DNA of 64,000 bases. It comes from JADKHC01 sp047600805. GTDB taxonomy: Bacteria > Verrucomicrobiota > Verrucomicrobiia > Opitutales > Opitutaceae. The stretch's first letter is position 1, and each line of letters begins with the position of its first letter. The stretch covers positions 2,046,001 through 2,110,000 of the forward strand of contig JASGKG010000001.1 in assembly GCA_047600805.1 (NCBI GenBank). The letters run 5' to 3'. A model generated the notes under the pieces. It searched no databases. It saw only the letters and a program-made list of their open reading frames with translations, and was not told the DNA's origin. Positions 26,063-34,017 of the stretch are shown here, piece by piece. A program made the translations under genes and the position numbers.

Positions 26063-27457
26063 CTAGAAGGTCGCCAAGAGCTCCGCGCGAATGAAGGTGA
26101 TGCGATCGTGGTGGGTGTAATAGTCGCCCAAAAAGCTCGCCTCGGCGAACGCCAGCGCGCTCAGCCACTTGTTGATCTTTTGCTTGGCGACGACTTGCAC
26201 CATATGGGCGCGGAAATGTCCGTCGCGGCTAAACAAACTGCCACTGCTCGTGCGAGTGGGTGTGGACTCCGGCGCAAACAACGCAAAGTAGCTGGTCGTG
26301 ACTGAAGTATTTTTTGTTGGCGCGATCGTCCAAGTGGCTCCGATCCGGCTCAAATTCTGGTACTGCGACGTGCGACTCGAAGTCTCCGTCGCGTAGGCCA
26401 CCGCCCACGTTTCGCCGACGCGAGGGTAACGTCCCCACATGACGTCGAACATCTCGTCGGTACCGGGGGTGTCAGCGTTGTCGCCGGAAAGGTATTCTCC
26501 TAGGAAGACGACCTGGTTGTTGAACTTGTCCTTGAACGAATATGTCAGCTTAGCGATCGCGCCCTTTGCATCGATGTGCCGGCTGCGTGTCTGCGGACTC
26601 AGCAGGCGGACTTGCAAGTCGCGGCGCCCCCATTGGTAAGCGGCCTCCGCGCTGTATTGCCATTTTGGAGACAAGATGCCGGCAACGCGCGTGCCGGCCG
26701 TATAAGCTTCACCATTGTTGCCGGAACTCGTGACTTTTTGGTCCTTCTTGTAGAGAAAGTAGCCGTCGACCTGAGTGTCTTGGATGGATTTGTTCGAAGC
26801 GTAAAGAATCACGCCCGTTTCATCCTGCTCGGTCACCGCATAGCTGCCTTGTCGACCGAGGATCGGCAGGTTGTCTTTCGGATGCGCTTGCTCGTCGAAC
26901 GCGATGACGTCGAATTTCGTTTTAATGTCCTTGAAATCCAACGTTACGCGGGCGCCGTCGAAATACGTTGTCCAGGAGCCATCGAGCGGAGTTCCGTCGC
27001 TGACGAGCCACTGGTCGCCGAGCTGGATATCCTGTCGTCCGAGCACCGCCGTCACCGGCACGCCCGCCACGTTGCCCGTCCATTTGGCATTTAGGTTGTC
27101 GACAATCGCGTATTTCCATTCCTTGCCCTCGCCGGCAACCGTGGAGTTGTTATACCAATAGCGCGGTTCGGCAGCGATGCGGACATTGAGCGAAGCGTCC
27201 TTCACGGGCGTGTAGCTCAGCCAGGCGCGGGCGCGAAAACGGTAGTAATCGCGGATGTGAAAAGCCGCGTTGCAGTTCAGCGTTTGAGCTCCGTCGTAAG
27301 CTTCGTATCTCATGCGAGCGTCACCACCCCACGTGAAAATGGACGGAGGCGGAGTCACCGACTTTGCGCCGGCAGCCGCGGCTTTTTCCTGGGCAAAACC
27401 CAAGGTCGCGCCGAGAGCGAGCGTGAATGTAGCGATCGTGGAACGGTGTAGGAACAT
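26063..27457 (-). CDS. Outer-membrane beta-barrel porin, alginate-export-like
   Basis: The 464-aa protein has a signal peptide (FTLALGATLGFAQ). The mature part is rich in alternating aromatic and polar residues typical of a beta-barrel: WGGDARMRYEAYDG, YYRFRARAWLSYTP, VLGRQDIQLGDQWLVSDGTP. It ends in phenylalanine (LLATF), as outer-membrane proteins do. The GRQ-x-GD segment and overall order match alginate-export family (AlgE-like) porins. The true solute is unknown. It is a single-gene unit with its own terminator, preceded by the repeat pair at 27582-27627. Confidence 0.85.
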   Translation of the reverse strand: MFLHRSTIATFTLALGATLGFAQEKAAAAGAKSVTPPPSIFTWGGDARMRYEAYDGAQTLNCNAAFHIRDYYRFRARAWLSYTPVKDASLNVRIAAEPRYWYNNSTVAGEGKEWKYAIVDNLNAKWTGNVAGVPVTAVLGRQDIQLGDQWLVSDGTPLDGSWTTYFDGARVTLDFKDIKTKFDVIAFDEQAHPKDNLPILGRQGSYAVTEQDETGVILYASNKSIQDTQVDGYFLYKKDQKVTSSGNNGEAYTAGTRVAGILSPKWQYSAEAAYQWGRRDLQVRLLSPQTRSRHIDAKGAIAKLTYSFKDKFNNQVVFLGEYLSGDNADTPGTDEMFDVMWGRYPRVGETWAVAYATETSSRTSQYQNLSRIGATWTIAPTKNTSVTTSYFALFAPESTPTRTSSGSLFSRDGHFRAHMVQVVAKQKINKWLSALAFAEASFLGDYYTHHDRITFIRAELLATF

Positions 27458-27581
27458 GTTGCTTGGTATAATCGACCTCGCAGCGTCATCGCTGAAGGCA
27501 ATCGGCCCGATTTCAGCGATGTCCGTACCTTTCAGGCAAAGGCGAAGCCCTTAACCCGCCCATCAATCAGATAAATACATA

Positions 27582-27627
27582 TAGGGTATTTCCGCGCCTA
27601 ATCAGCAGAGCTAAGGGTATTCCCTAG
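27582..27627. promoter_or_regulatory. Candidate operator: direct repeat upstream of the porin gene
   Basis: TAGGGTATTTCC (27582-27593) and TAAGGGTATTCCCTAG (27612-27627) share AGGGTATT spaced 31 bp, three helical turns. The second copy contains the palindrome AGGGTATTCCCT. They lie about 125-170 bp upstream of the porin start and just beyond the SDR stop codon. Confidence 0.4.
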
Positions 27628-27645
27628 ATCAGCGGCAACAGAGGC

Positions 27646-28332
27646 TCAGCCTTCGAACTCTGCAACGCTCACGGAGCGGCCATTATCCTTTGCCCCTAGC
27701 GAAAGGATAAAGGGTGCGGCTTTCTTGGCCCAAGCTTCTGCTTGTGGATAACTGGCAGCGCCGTCCGCCCAACACTGGCGCAACATGTCGGTGTTAATCA
27801 CGCCCGGGTTCAGCGGAACCGCCGCCATGCCTTCGGGCAGTTCTTCGGCCAACGCTTTTGTCATGCCTTCGATGGCCCATTTCGAGGCACAGTAAGGAGC
27901 CACTTCAGCCGCGACGGAACGCCCCCAGCCAGAACTGAAATTCACGATCACGCCTTTCTTCGTCTTCACCATCTCGGGCACGAAGGCCCGGATCACGTTG
28001 GCGACGCCTTTGATATTCACGTCGATCAACTTTGAAAATTTATCAGCCGGCACTGCCCAAAGCGGCGCAGGATCGTTCATCAGCGCGGCATTGTTGATCA
28101 CAATATCCGGCGCTCCATGGATACCAACCACGCGCTCCGCCCAAAGCTCCACCTTTATCGGATCCGCGACGTCGACCACGGAAAAATCGTGCGGCGCCGG
28201 ATGCGCGAAACGCAGATCGAGAATGCCTTCGCCGCTGCGACCACAACCAAGCACCGTATGCCCAGCACCGATAAAATAATCCGTAAGCGCGCGCCCAAGT
28301 CCGCGAGTGATGCCGGTGATGACGATTTTCAT
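27646..28332 (-). CDS. Short-chain dehydrogenase/reductase
   Basis: The 228-aa protein has a nucleotide-binding motif (VITGITRGLGRAL), INNAALMNDPAPL and catalytic YCASK with the upstream Ser of NFSSGWGR. These place it in the classical SDR family, with NAD(P) as cofactor and an unknown substrate. The C-terminus is short. It follows exbD on the same strand after a 115-bp gap that contains an inverted repeat pair (28343-28409). Confidence 0.9.
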   Translation of the reverse strand: MKIVITGITRGLGRALTDYFIGAGHTVLGCGRSGEGILDLRFAHPAPHDFSVVDVADPIKVELWAERVVGIHGAPDIVINNAALMNDPAPLWAVPADKFSKLIDVNIKGVANVIRAFVPEMVKTKKGVIVNFSSGWGRSVAAEVAPYCASKWAIEGMTKALAEELPEGMAAVPLNPGVINTDMLRQCWADGAASYPQAEAWAKKAAPFILSLGAKDNGRSVSVAEFEG

Positions 28333-28342
28333 AATAGTTATC

Positions 28343-28409
28343 GGTTCACAGTTCTCTGTTCACCGTCCGTCAAACGACATGACACAGCCGACAAGCGCAA
28401 CTGTGAACC
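28343..28409. repeat. Inverted repeat pair between exbD and the SDR gene
   Basis: GGTTCACAGTT (28343-28353) and AACTGTGAACC (28399-28409) are perfect 11-bp inverted repeats 45 bp apart. Related GTTCACC/GTGAAC segments sit beside each arm (28359-28366 and 28422-28429). The right-hand end lies close to the exbD stop and the left-hand end 10 bp from the SDR start. Confidence 0.6.
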
Positions 28410-28447
28410 GCGAACGCATTACAGTGAACTTGCGCTCCGCGCAGCCG

Positions 28448-28858
28448 TTACTGGCGCGTCTGCATGCTAAACTTCGTCAGGCCGATCTTGCGGCACGTAT
28501 CCATCGCAAAGGTGATCTTATCCCACGTGGCTTTCTCGTCGGCACTGATCAGCACGGGATATTCGTAGTCGACCTTTTTCACCTCACGCAACAAATTCAC
28601 GAGCTGTTCTTCGGTAGCTTCTTTTCCGTTAAAGCTGAAACGATTGTCCTTACTAATTTCGATAAGAACGGGCCCTTTGAATTCATTTTTGCCGGCGGTC
28701 TCCGCTTTCGGCAGTGAAATGTTAAGAGTGGTGTTTGTGGCAAAGCGCATCGCGACGAACGCGAAGAGCACGAGCATCACCAGCACGTCGATCAAGGGCA
28801 CCAGCGGCAGCTCGGGCCGATGGCGTTTGCGTGTCCGCAGTCCGGTGACGCTGCTCAT
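28448..28858 (-). CDS. exbD: Biopolymer transport protein ExbD/TolR
   Basis: The 136-aa protein has a short cytoplasmic N-terminus, one transmembrane helix (PLIDVLVMLVLFAFVAMRF, with the conserved membrane Asp) and a periplasmic domain ending in GLTKFSMQTRQ. ExbD works with ExbB as a proton-driven motor energising TonB-dependent uptake, or as TolR in envelope division. Its ATG overlaps the exbB stop (ATGA), showing translational coupling. No tonB, tolA or tolB is in the window, so the system served is not determined. Confidence 0.92.
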   Translation of the reverse strand: MSSVTGLRTRKRHRPELPLVPLIDVLVMLVLFAFVAMRFATNTTLNISLPKAETAGKNEFKGPVLIEISKDNRFSFNGKEATEEQLVNLLREVKKVDYEYPVLISADEKATWDKITFAMDTCRKIGLTKFSMQTRQ

Positions 28859-29481
28859 TGGACGAGCTCTTTTTCACCAGCCGTTGCGGGCGTGTTTTTC
28901 TGAGCAAGGATGCGTTCGAGCAACACATCGAGACGCGCGGCGTGATGATCGATTTTGCGCTGCAGATAGCCGTTACCGCCAAGAGCGATCAGCGCGACCA
29001 CGAGGCCGATCATCGTCGCCGACAAAGCATAACCGACGCTGTGCGTGAACTGCACCGGCTCGGGCATCTTCGTTTCCGGATCGATAACGTTGAACGCACT
29101 GATAAGACCGAAAACCGTACCAATCAGACCGATCAGCGGGGCCGCCGTGTAAATCACGTCGAGGTAGCTCACGCCACGCTCCATCTTGATCACTTCGAGA
29201 CGGGCGTAAGCTTTCGCGCCGTCGACGTCGCCCGGATGCTGCTCGACAAACTGAATGATTCGGCCCAGCGCGGATGTTTTATCGTTAAACATCGTGTCCT
29301 GATAAAATTTTCCTTGGAGCGAAGCATCAACCAACTCCTGAGGGATAATCGTCTTTTTTCGCAGGGCCACGGATCGCTCACAAATGATGAACACCTCGAT
29401 AAACGAAAGCGCTCCGAGAACGTAGGCCAAGATACCGGCCGAACTTACGATACGTAGCAGGTCAACAGCGGCAAAAATCAT
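28855..29481 (-). CDS. exbB: MotA/TolQ/ExbB family proton channel protein
   Basis: The 208-aa protein has three membrane segments: about 10-35 (SSAGILAYVLGALSFIEVFI), about 108-130 (YTAAPLIGLIGTVFGLISAF) and about 145-170 (SVGYALSATMIGLVVALIAL). The APLIGLIGTVFGLI segment is the family hallmark. It forms the inner-membrane proton channel with ExbD, the next gene. The promoter should lie in 29482-29596, after the leuD terminator. Confidence 0.94.
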   Translation of the reverse strand: MIFAAVDLLRIVSSAGILAYVLGALSFIEVFIICERSVALRKKTIIPQELVDASLQGKFYQDTMFNDKTSALGRIIQFVEQHPGDVDGAKAYARLEVIKMERGVSYLDVIYTAAPLIGLIGTVFGLISAFNVIDPETKMPEPVQFTHSVGYALSATMIGLVVALIALGGNGYLQRKIDHHAARLDVLLERILAQKNTPATAGEKELVQ

Positions 29482-29596
29482 AAAGTTGAATAAATAGGAC
29501 TCCTCCTGTGACTCGCCAAACGAAAAAAGGATTCAAAAAGTTTGTGAGAGGGCGCCTTACAGATTTTCACCACGCCAAAAAGTCGCTTCGCCCCAG

Positions 29597-29630
29597 AAAA
29601 AAGCAAGCGGAGCACGACGGCTCCGCTTGC
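29597..29630 (-). terminator. Intrinsic terminator of leuCD (leftward)
   Basis: A perfect 11-bp stem joins GCAAGCGGAGC (29603-29613) and GCTCCGCTTGC (29620-29630) with a 6-nt loop. Read leftward, a T6 run (A6 at 29597-29602) follows. It lies 25 bp beyond the leuD stop codon. Confidence 0.92.
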
Positions 29631-29654
29631 AGAATATAATGGCAAAGTAAGCGC

Positions 29655-30257
29655 TTAGGCCGCGAGGTACGGCAGCTTCTTCGCGAGCGCCGCGACGGCG
29701 TCTTTGCCTTCCAGCAGTTCGCCGATCGAGTCCCAACGGCCGTTGATCAACGCGTCGCGGGCGCTTTCGCGCTGCGTGGTCTTGATCTTCTGGCCGCCGA
29801 AGCGAACCTCCTGCGCGACAACGTCGATGACGACTTCGAGCTTCGGATTCGCTTCAACCGCAGCCGCGAGCTTCGCGATGTCTTCGCGCGTCGCGCACAG
29901 GCACGGGATGCCGAGCGTCGTCGAGTTGCCGAAGAAGATCTCGGCAAAGTTTTCGGCGATGACCGCTCGGAAACCGTACTTTTGAATCGCTTGCGGCGCG
30001 TGTTCGCGTGACGAACCGCAACCGAAGTTCGCGCCGGAGAGAAGGATCGTGGCACCTTGGAAACGCGGATCGTTCAGCGGGTGCGGTTTATTGGAGCCGT
30101 CTTCGTTTTTGCGAACGTCGTAGAAAAGAAATTCGCCGAGTCCGTCGAACGAAACGCACTTCATGAAGCGCGCCGGGATGATGCGGTCGGTGTCGATGTC
30201 GTTGCCAGGAACGTTAACCGCGCGACCGGCGACTTGGGTGATTTTTGCGAGAGCCAT
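29655..30257 (-). CDS. leuD: 3-isopropylmalate dehydratase small subunit
   Basis: The ATG at 30257 (MALAKITQVAGRAVNVPGND) gives the normal 200 aa; the frame extends upstream to 30281, but only through repeat sequence. Hallmarks are NDIDTDRIIPARFMK and ILLSGANFGCGSSREHAPQA. With LeuC it isomerises 2- to 3-isopropylmalate in leucine synthesis. leuC lies 76 bp upstream on the same strand. The gap holds two three-unit 10-bp arrays, one of which ends 8 bp from this start codon. Confidence 0.96.
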   Translation of the reverse strand: MALAKITQVAGRAVNVPGNDIDTDRIIPARFMKCVSFDGLGEFLFYDVRKNEDGSNKPHPLNDPRFQGATILLSGANFGCGSSREHAPQAIQKYGFRAVIAENFAEIFFGNSTTLGIPCLCATREDIAKLAAAVEANPKLEVVIDVVAQEVRFGGQKIKTTQRESARDALINGRWDSIGELLEGKDAVAALAKKLPYLAA

Positions 30258-30265
30258 GTTATTGG

Positions 30266-30297
30266 AACCACTGATGCACACTGAAGTGCACTGATGG
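30266..30297 (-). repeat. Three-unit 10-bp micro-repeat before leuD
   Basis: On the + strand the units are ACCACTGATG, CACACTGAAG and TGCACTGATG, sharing CACTGA-G at a 10-bp period. The array ends 8 bp from the leuD start codon. Confidence 0.65.
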
Positions 30298-30306
30298 ATT
30301 TTTATT

Positions 30307-30336
30307 AAGTGATTTTAAGTGATAATAAGTGGTTTA
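30307..30336 (-). repeat. Three-unit 10-bp micro-repeat at the leuC stop
   Basis: On the + strand the units are AAGTGATTTT, AAGTGATAAT and AAGTGGTTTA, an exact 10-bp period. The last unit overlaps the leuC stop codon (30334-30336). Its unit sequence differs from that of the neighbouring array. Confidence 0.65.
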
Positions 30337-31752
30337 GTTCTGTTTCACCGCGAACACTTCGCGGGCATCGCTGACCACGCCGGTGACCGCGGCTGCGGCG
30401 ACCATGAGCGGGCTCATGAGGATGGTGCGGCCGGTCGGGCTGCCTTGGCGGCCCTTGAAATTGCGGTTTGAGGAACTCGCGGAGACTTGGTCGCCGATGA
30501 GTTTGTCGGGATTCATCGCCAGACACATCGAGCAACCCGCAGCGCGCCATTCGAAACCGGCCTCGGAGAGGATCTTGTCGAGGCCCAGCTTTTCACACTG
30601 GAGCGCGACGATCTGCGAACCGGGAACGGCGATGGCTTTGATGCCCTTGGCGACCTTCTTACCCTTGATGTACTTCGCGACTTCTTGGAAATCGCTCAGG
30701 CGGCCGTTGGTGCAAGAGCCGAGGAAGGCGACGTCGATCTTGGTGCCTTTGATCGGAGCGCCGGGCTTGAATTTCATGTACGCCAGCGCTTCTTCGATTG
30801 AAGCTTTTTCGTCGGCATCCTTGGCCTGTGCAGGATCCGGGATGCGTTCGCTGACTGCGAGGCCCTGCCCCGGGTTGATGCCCCAGGTGACGGTCGGCTC
30901 GATCGAGGCGGCATCGATTTTAACGACGTCATCGTAGTGACAGCCGACGTCGCTCGCGAAAGATTTCCAACGCGTGACCGCTTCATCCCAAGCTGCGCCT
31001 TGCGGTGAGTACGGACGACCTTTCAGGTACGCGAACGTGGTCTCGTCAGGATTGACGTAACCGACGCGCGCGCCGCCTTCGATGGACATGTTGCACACGG
31101 TCATGCGCTCTTCCATCGTGAAGCCGTCGAACACATTGCCCGCGTATTCGTACGCATAGCCGGTGCCGCCGTTGACGCCGAGCGTCTTGATGATGTGGAG
31201 AATCACGTCCTTTGCGTAAACGCCAGGGCGCAGCTTGCCGTTCACTTCGATGCGGCGAACTTTTAACGGTCCGAGCGCCATCGTTTGCGTGGCCAGCACG
31301 TCGCGGATCTGCGTGGTGCCGATGCCGAACGCCACCGCGCCGAACGCCCCGTGAGTCGACGTGTGCGAGTCGCCGCAAGCGATCGTCGTGCCGGGCTGCG
31401 TGATGCCCTGCTCAGGTCCGACGATGTGCACGATGCCTTGTTTGCCCGTGCCACGGTCGAAGAAAGTGATGCCAAACTGCGAACAGTTTTTGCGCAGCTC
31501 GTTCATCATCGCCTGCGCCAGCGGATCGGCGTATGGCTCGGCGAACTGATCGGTAGGAACAATGTGGTCGACCGTCGCGAACGTGCGATGCGGCATCGCG
31601 ACCGGCAACTTGAGATCGCGCAACATGCCGAAAGCCTGCGGGCTGGTGACCTCGTGGATCAGGTGCGTGCCGATCAGCAATTGCGTCTGGCCGTTGGCCA
31701 GCTTGCGGACGGTGTGAGCGTCCCAGACTTTTTGGAAGAGCGATTTAGCCAT
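30334..31752 (-). CDS. leuC: 3-isopropylmalate dehydratase large subunit
   Basis: The ATG at 31752 (MAKSLFQKVWDAHTVRK) gives 472 aa, the normal length; the longer frame to 31845 reads through the upstream region. The aconitase-type iron-sulfur protein shows CGDSHTSTHGAFGAVAFGIG, DVAFLGSCTNGRLSDF and AAGCSMCLAMNPDK, which hold the three cluster cysteines. It pairs with leuD. The neighbour upstream is a divergent LysR regulator, the usual arrangement for a controlled biosynthetic operon. Confidence 0.97.
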   Translation of the reverse strand: MAKSLFQKVWDAHTVRKLANGQTQLLIGTHLIHEVTSPQAFGMLRDLKLPVAMPHRTFATVDHIVPTDQFAEPYADPLAQAMMNELRKNCSQFGITFFDRGTGKQGIVHIVGPEQGITQPGTTIACGDSHTSTHGAFGAVAFGIGTTQIRDVLATQTMALGPLKVRRIEVNGKLRPGVYAKDVILHIIKTLGVNGGTGYAYEYAGNVFDGFTMEERMTVCNMSIEGGARVGYVNPDETTFAYLKGRPYSPQGAAWDEAVTRWKSFASDVGCHYDDVVKIDAASIEPTVTWGINPGQGLAVSERIPDPAQAKDADEKASIEEALAYMKFKPGAPIKGTKIDVAFLGSCTNGRLSDFQEVAKYIKGKKVAKGIKAIAVPGSQIVALQCEKLGLDKILSEAGFEWRAAGCSMCLAMNPDKLIGDQVSASSSNRNFKGRQGSPTGRTILMSPLMVAAAAVTGVVSDAREVFAVKQN

Positions 31753-31885
31753 AGAATTTAGAAGATAATTAAAGGTTGGGCGGGGCGTCCCCGGCCAAGC
31801 CGCAGAGAAGGCGCGGCAAAGCAGGAACGGCCCAGAATGTACCAAAAAGTTGCCATACCGGGAAATACTTGTTTCATCCTCTGTG

Positions 31886-32818
31886 ATGCCTCGTGAGTAT
31901 CAATTTCCTTTCGAGCTGCGCCACCTCGTTTACTTCCGCGAAGTGGCTCAGCAGTTGCATTTTCGCAAGGCCGCGGAGGCACTGGCCGTCGCCCAGCCAG
32001 CCTTGAGCCGCCAGATCGCGCAACTCGAACAAGGCTTGGGCGCGCCGCTGTTTACACGCTCACGGCGGAAGGTCGATCTCACGCCCGCCGGCGTCGCTCT
32101 CCTAAAACGCATCGAGCCGCTCCTAAAAACACTTTCCAACATCCCGGCCGACATTCACGCGACCGCCTCCGGGCAAACGGGCCACATTCGCGTCGCCTTC
32201 ACCGGTCTCGCCATGGCGACCGTGCTGCCGCGAATTTTGCGTGAGTTCAGCAAACAGCATCCTGGGATTCGCGTGGAATTGAACGAGTCGCCGACCTCGG
32301 CCCAGTTAAAAGCGCTCGAAGCGGGAGAGATTTCCTGCGGTTTTTTCCACCCCGACGCCCCTACTCCGAGCCTCGACACACACGTCCTGCTGCGCGAGCG
32401 CAACGGCGTGCTCCTGCCGGCCGATCACCCACTCGCGAAAAAGCCCACGCTGCGTTTGCGCGATTTGGCTGAGACGCCCTTCGTGCTTTTTCCGCGCGCG
32501 CTCAATACCGGGTTTTACGATCGCATTCTCGCTGCCTTCGCCGCTTCCGGCGTGACGCCCAACATCGCCGAAGAGGTCTGGCCGCGCACCAACGGCATCG
32601 GCCTCGTCCGCGCAGGACTCGGCGCCACGTTCATCACGCCGTCCGAAGCGCGACAGCTGCCGCCAGATGTACGTTTCGCGACGCTCGTCGGGCATGCGCC
32701 TGAGAGCCGTTTGGTCCTCGGCTGGCGTCGCAAACCCGCGCCCGAGCCTGCGCTCGCCGCGTTTCTCGACCTCGCGATTTCGATGACTCAGGTCAATGCC
32801 GCCAAGAAATCAGACTGA
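31886..32818 (+). CDS. LysR family transcriptional regulator
   Basis: I use the ATG at 31886 (MPREYQFPFELRHLVYF), giving 310 aa; a TTG at 31850 would add 12 residues. The winged helix-turn-helix occupies residues about 5-65 (HFRKAAEALAVAQPALSRQI). A periplasmic-binding-like effector domain follows (GHIRVAFTGLAMATVLPRIL). It resembles the BenM/CbbR-type branch. It is divergent from leuC with 133 bp between the starts, so it may control leuCD and itself, but I see no convincing T-N11-A operator. Confidence 0.92.
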   Translation: MPREYQFPFELRHLVYFREVAQQLHFRKAAEALAVAQPALSRQIAQLEQGLGAPLFTRSRRKVDLTPAGVALLKRIEPLLKTLSNIPADIHATASGQTGHIRVAFTGLAMATVLPRILREFSKQHPGIRVELNESPTSAQLKALEAGEISCGFFHPDAPTPSLDTHVLLRERNGVLLPADHPLAKKPTLRLRDLAETPFVLFPRALNTGFYDRILAAFAASGVTPNIAEEVWPRTNGIGLVRAGLGATFITPSEARQLPPDVRFATLVGHAPESRLVLGWRRKPAPEPALAAFLDLAISMTQVNAAKKSD

Positions 32819-32925
32819 TACAGTGATCGGCTCACCACGAATTTTGCTAATGCCACCGTTTGCACGCTGCCGATTGTCCAGTTAGAGTTGAACTTCCGAG
32901 ATACGCTCCAAAGTCTTTCCCTCAC

Positions 32926-34014
32926 ATGTTAATCCGAGTCTCGCTCGCCCTGCCGCTCGTCGGCTTGCTCATTTTCGCAGGCTGCCGCGATCAGAAAATC
33001 CGCACGTACAAGATCGCCAAAGAAGTCGCTCCGCCCGCGTCCAACCCGATGCCCGCCGGGGCCGCCGGAATGAGCGCCGCAAGTGCCGCGAAGCCACCAG
33101 CGATCCATTGGCAGAAGCCCGACGCTTGGCAGGAGCAGACCGGCAAGACCATGCGCGTGGGCAGTTTTCTCATTGCCGAAAAAGACGGCGTAAAAACCGA
33201 GCTAGCCATCACCACGTTTCCAGGCGACGTCGGCGGCGATTTCGCCAACGTGAACCGCTGGCGCGGACAGATTCAACTCCCGCCCATAAACGAATCCGAG
33301 CTGTCCTCGGCCATCACGAGCATCGATCTTCCCGCCGGAAAGTTTCAGCTGATCGACGTCACCAGTACCGAACCACTGCTCGAAGGTAAAAAGGCCCGCA
33401 TTCTCGGCGCCTGGCTGAAGCAGCCGGACCGCACTTGGTTTTTCAAGATCACCGGCGATGCCGACACCGTCGGTCAGCAGCGCGAACCGCTCATCGCCTT
33501 CTTGAAAACGGTCGAGTTCGCCGCGCCCGAAGCCCTTACCCAACCAGCCAGCACCAACAATCTCCCTGCTCCCACCGTGGCCGATTTGCCGCCACCGCCG
33601 CCGACCGACAACACGCTCACATGGTCCGCCCCCACCTCGTGGAAACCCAAGGCGCTCGGCCAGATGCGCAAAGGCAGCTACTCCGTTCCCGGCGACGGCG
33701 GCGAAGCCGATCTTTCCGTGACGATGCTTGCGGCCGCGGCCAATCCACTGCTCGAGAACGTCAACCGCTGGCGCCGTCAGATCGGCCTGCCACCCGTGAG
33801 TGAAGCCGAATTACCCGCGCAAACCACGAAACTCGCGGCCAACGACCTCCAGTTCACCGTAATCGATTACACCAACAACGGCACACACGTCGTCGGCGCG
33901 ATCGTTTACCGCGGCGAGGAAGCGTGGTTCTTCAAACTCAACGGGCCCGACGCCGTCGTCGCTTCGCAGAAGCCTGCCTTCATCGAATTTCTCAAGACTG
34001 TGAAAGCCCGCTGA
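32926..34014 (+). CDS. Lipoprotein with a duplicated domain, cytochrome c maturation locus
   Basis: The ATG at 32926 gives 362 aa with a signal peptide and a good lipobox (LLIFAGC), so the product is probably a lipoprotein. Two copies of one domain follow. Copy 1 (about 55-190) has VNRWRGQIQLPPINESEL and ends in IAFLKTVEF. Copy 2 (about 225-360) has VNRWRRQIGLPPVSEAEL and ends in IEFLKTVKAR. I do not recognise a function. It lies 3 bp before resB, so a role in heme delivery or apocytochrome handling is plausible but inferred only from position. Confidence 0.75.
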   Translation: MLIRVSLALPLVGLLIFAGCRDQKIRTYKIAKEVAPPASNPMPAGAAGMSAASAAKPPAIHWQKPDAWQEQTGKTMRVGSFLIAEKDGVKTELAITTFPGDVGGDFANVNRWRGQIQLPPINESELSSAITSIDLPAGKFQLIDVTSTEPLLEGKKARILGAWLKQPDRTWFFKITGDADTVGQQREPLIAFLKTVEFAAPEALTQPASTNNLPAPTVADLPPPPPTDNTLTWSAPTSWKPKALGQMRKGSYSVPGDGGEADLSVTMLAAAANPLLENVNRWRRQIGLPPVSEAELPAQTTKLAANDLQFTVIDYTNNGTHVVGAIVYRGEEAWFFKLNGPDAVVASQKPAFIEFLKTVKAR

Positions 34015-34017
34015 GCC

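Noticed and set aside
31753..31885. LysR-type T-N11-A operator between leuC and the regulator
   Set aside because: Only weak, imperfect ATAC copies are seen; no symmetrical site convinced me.
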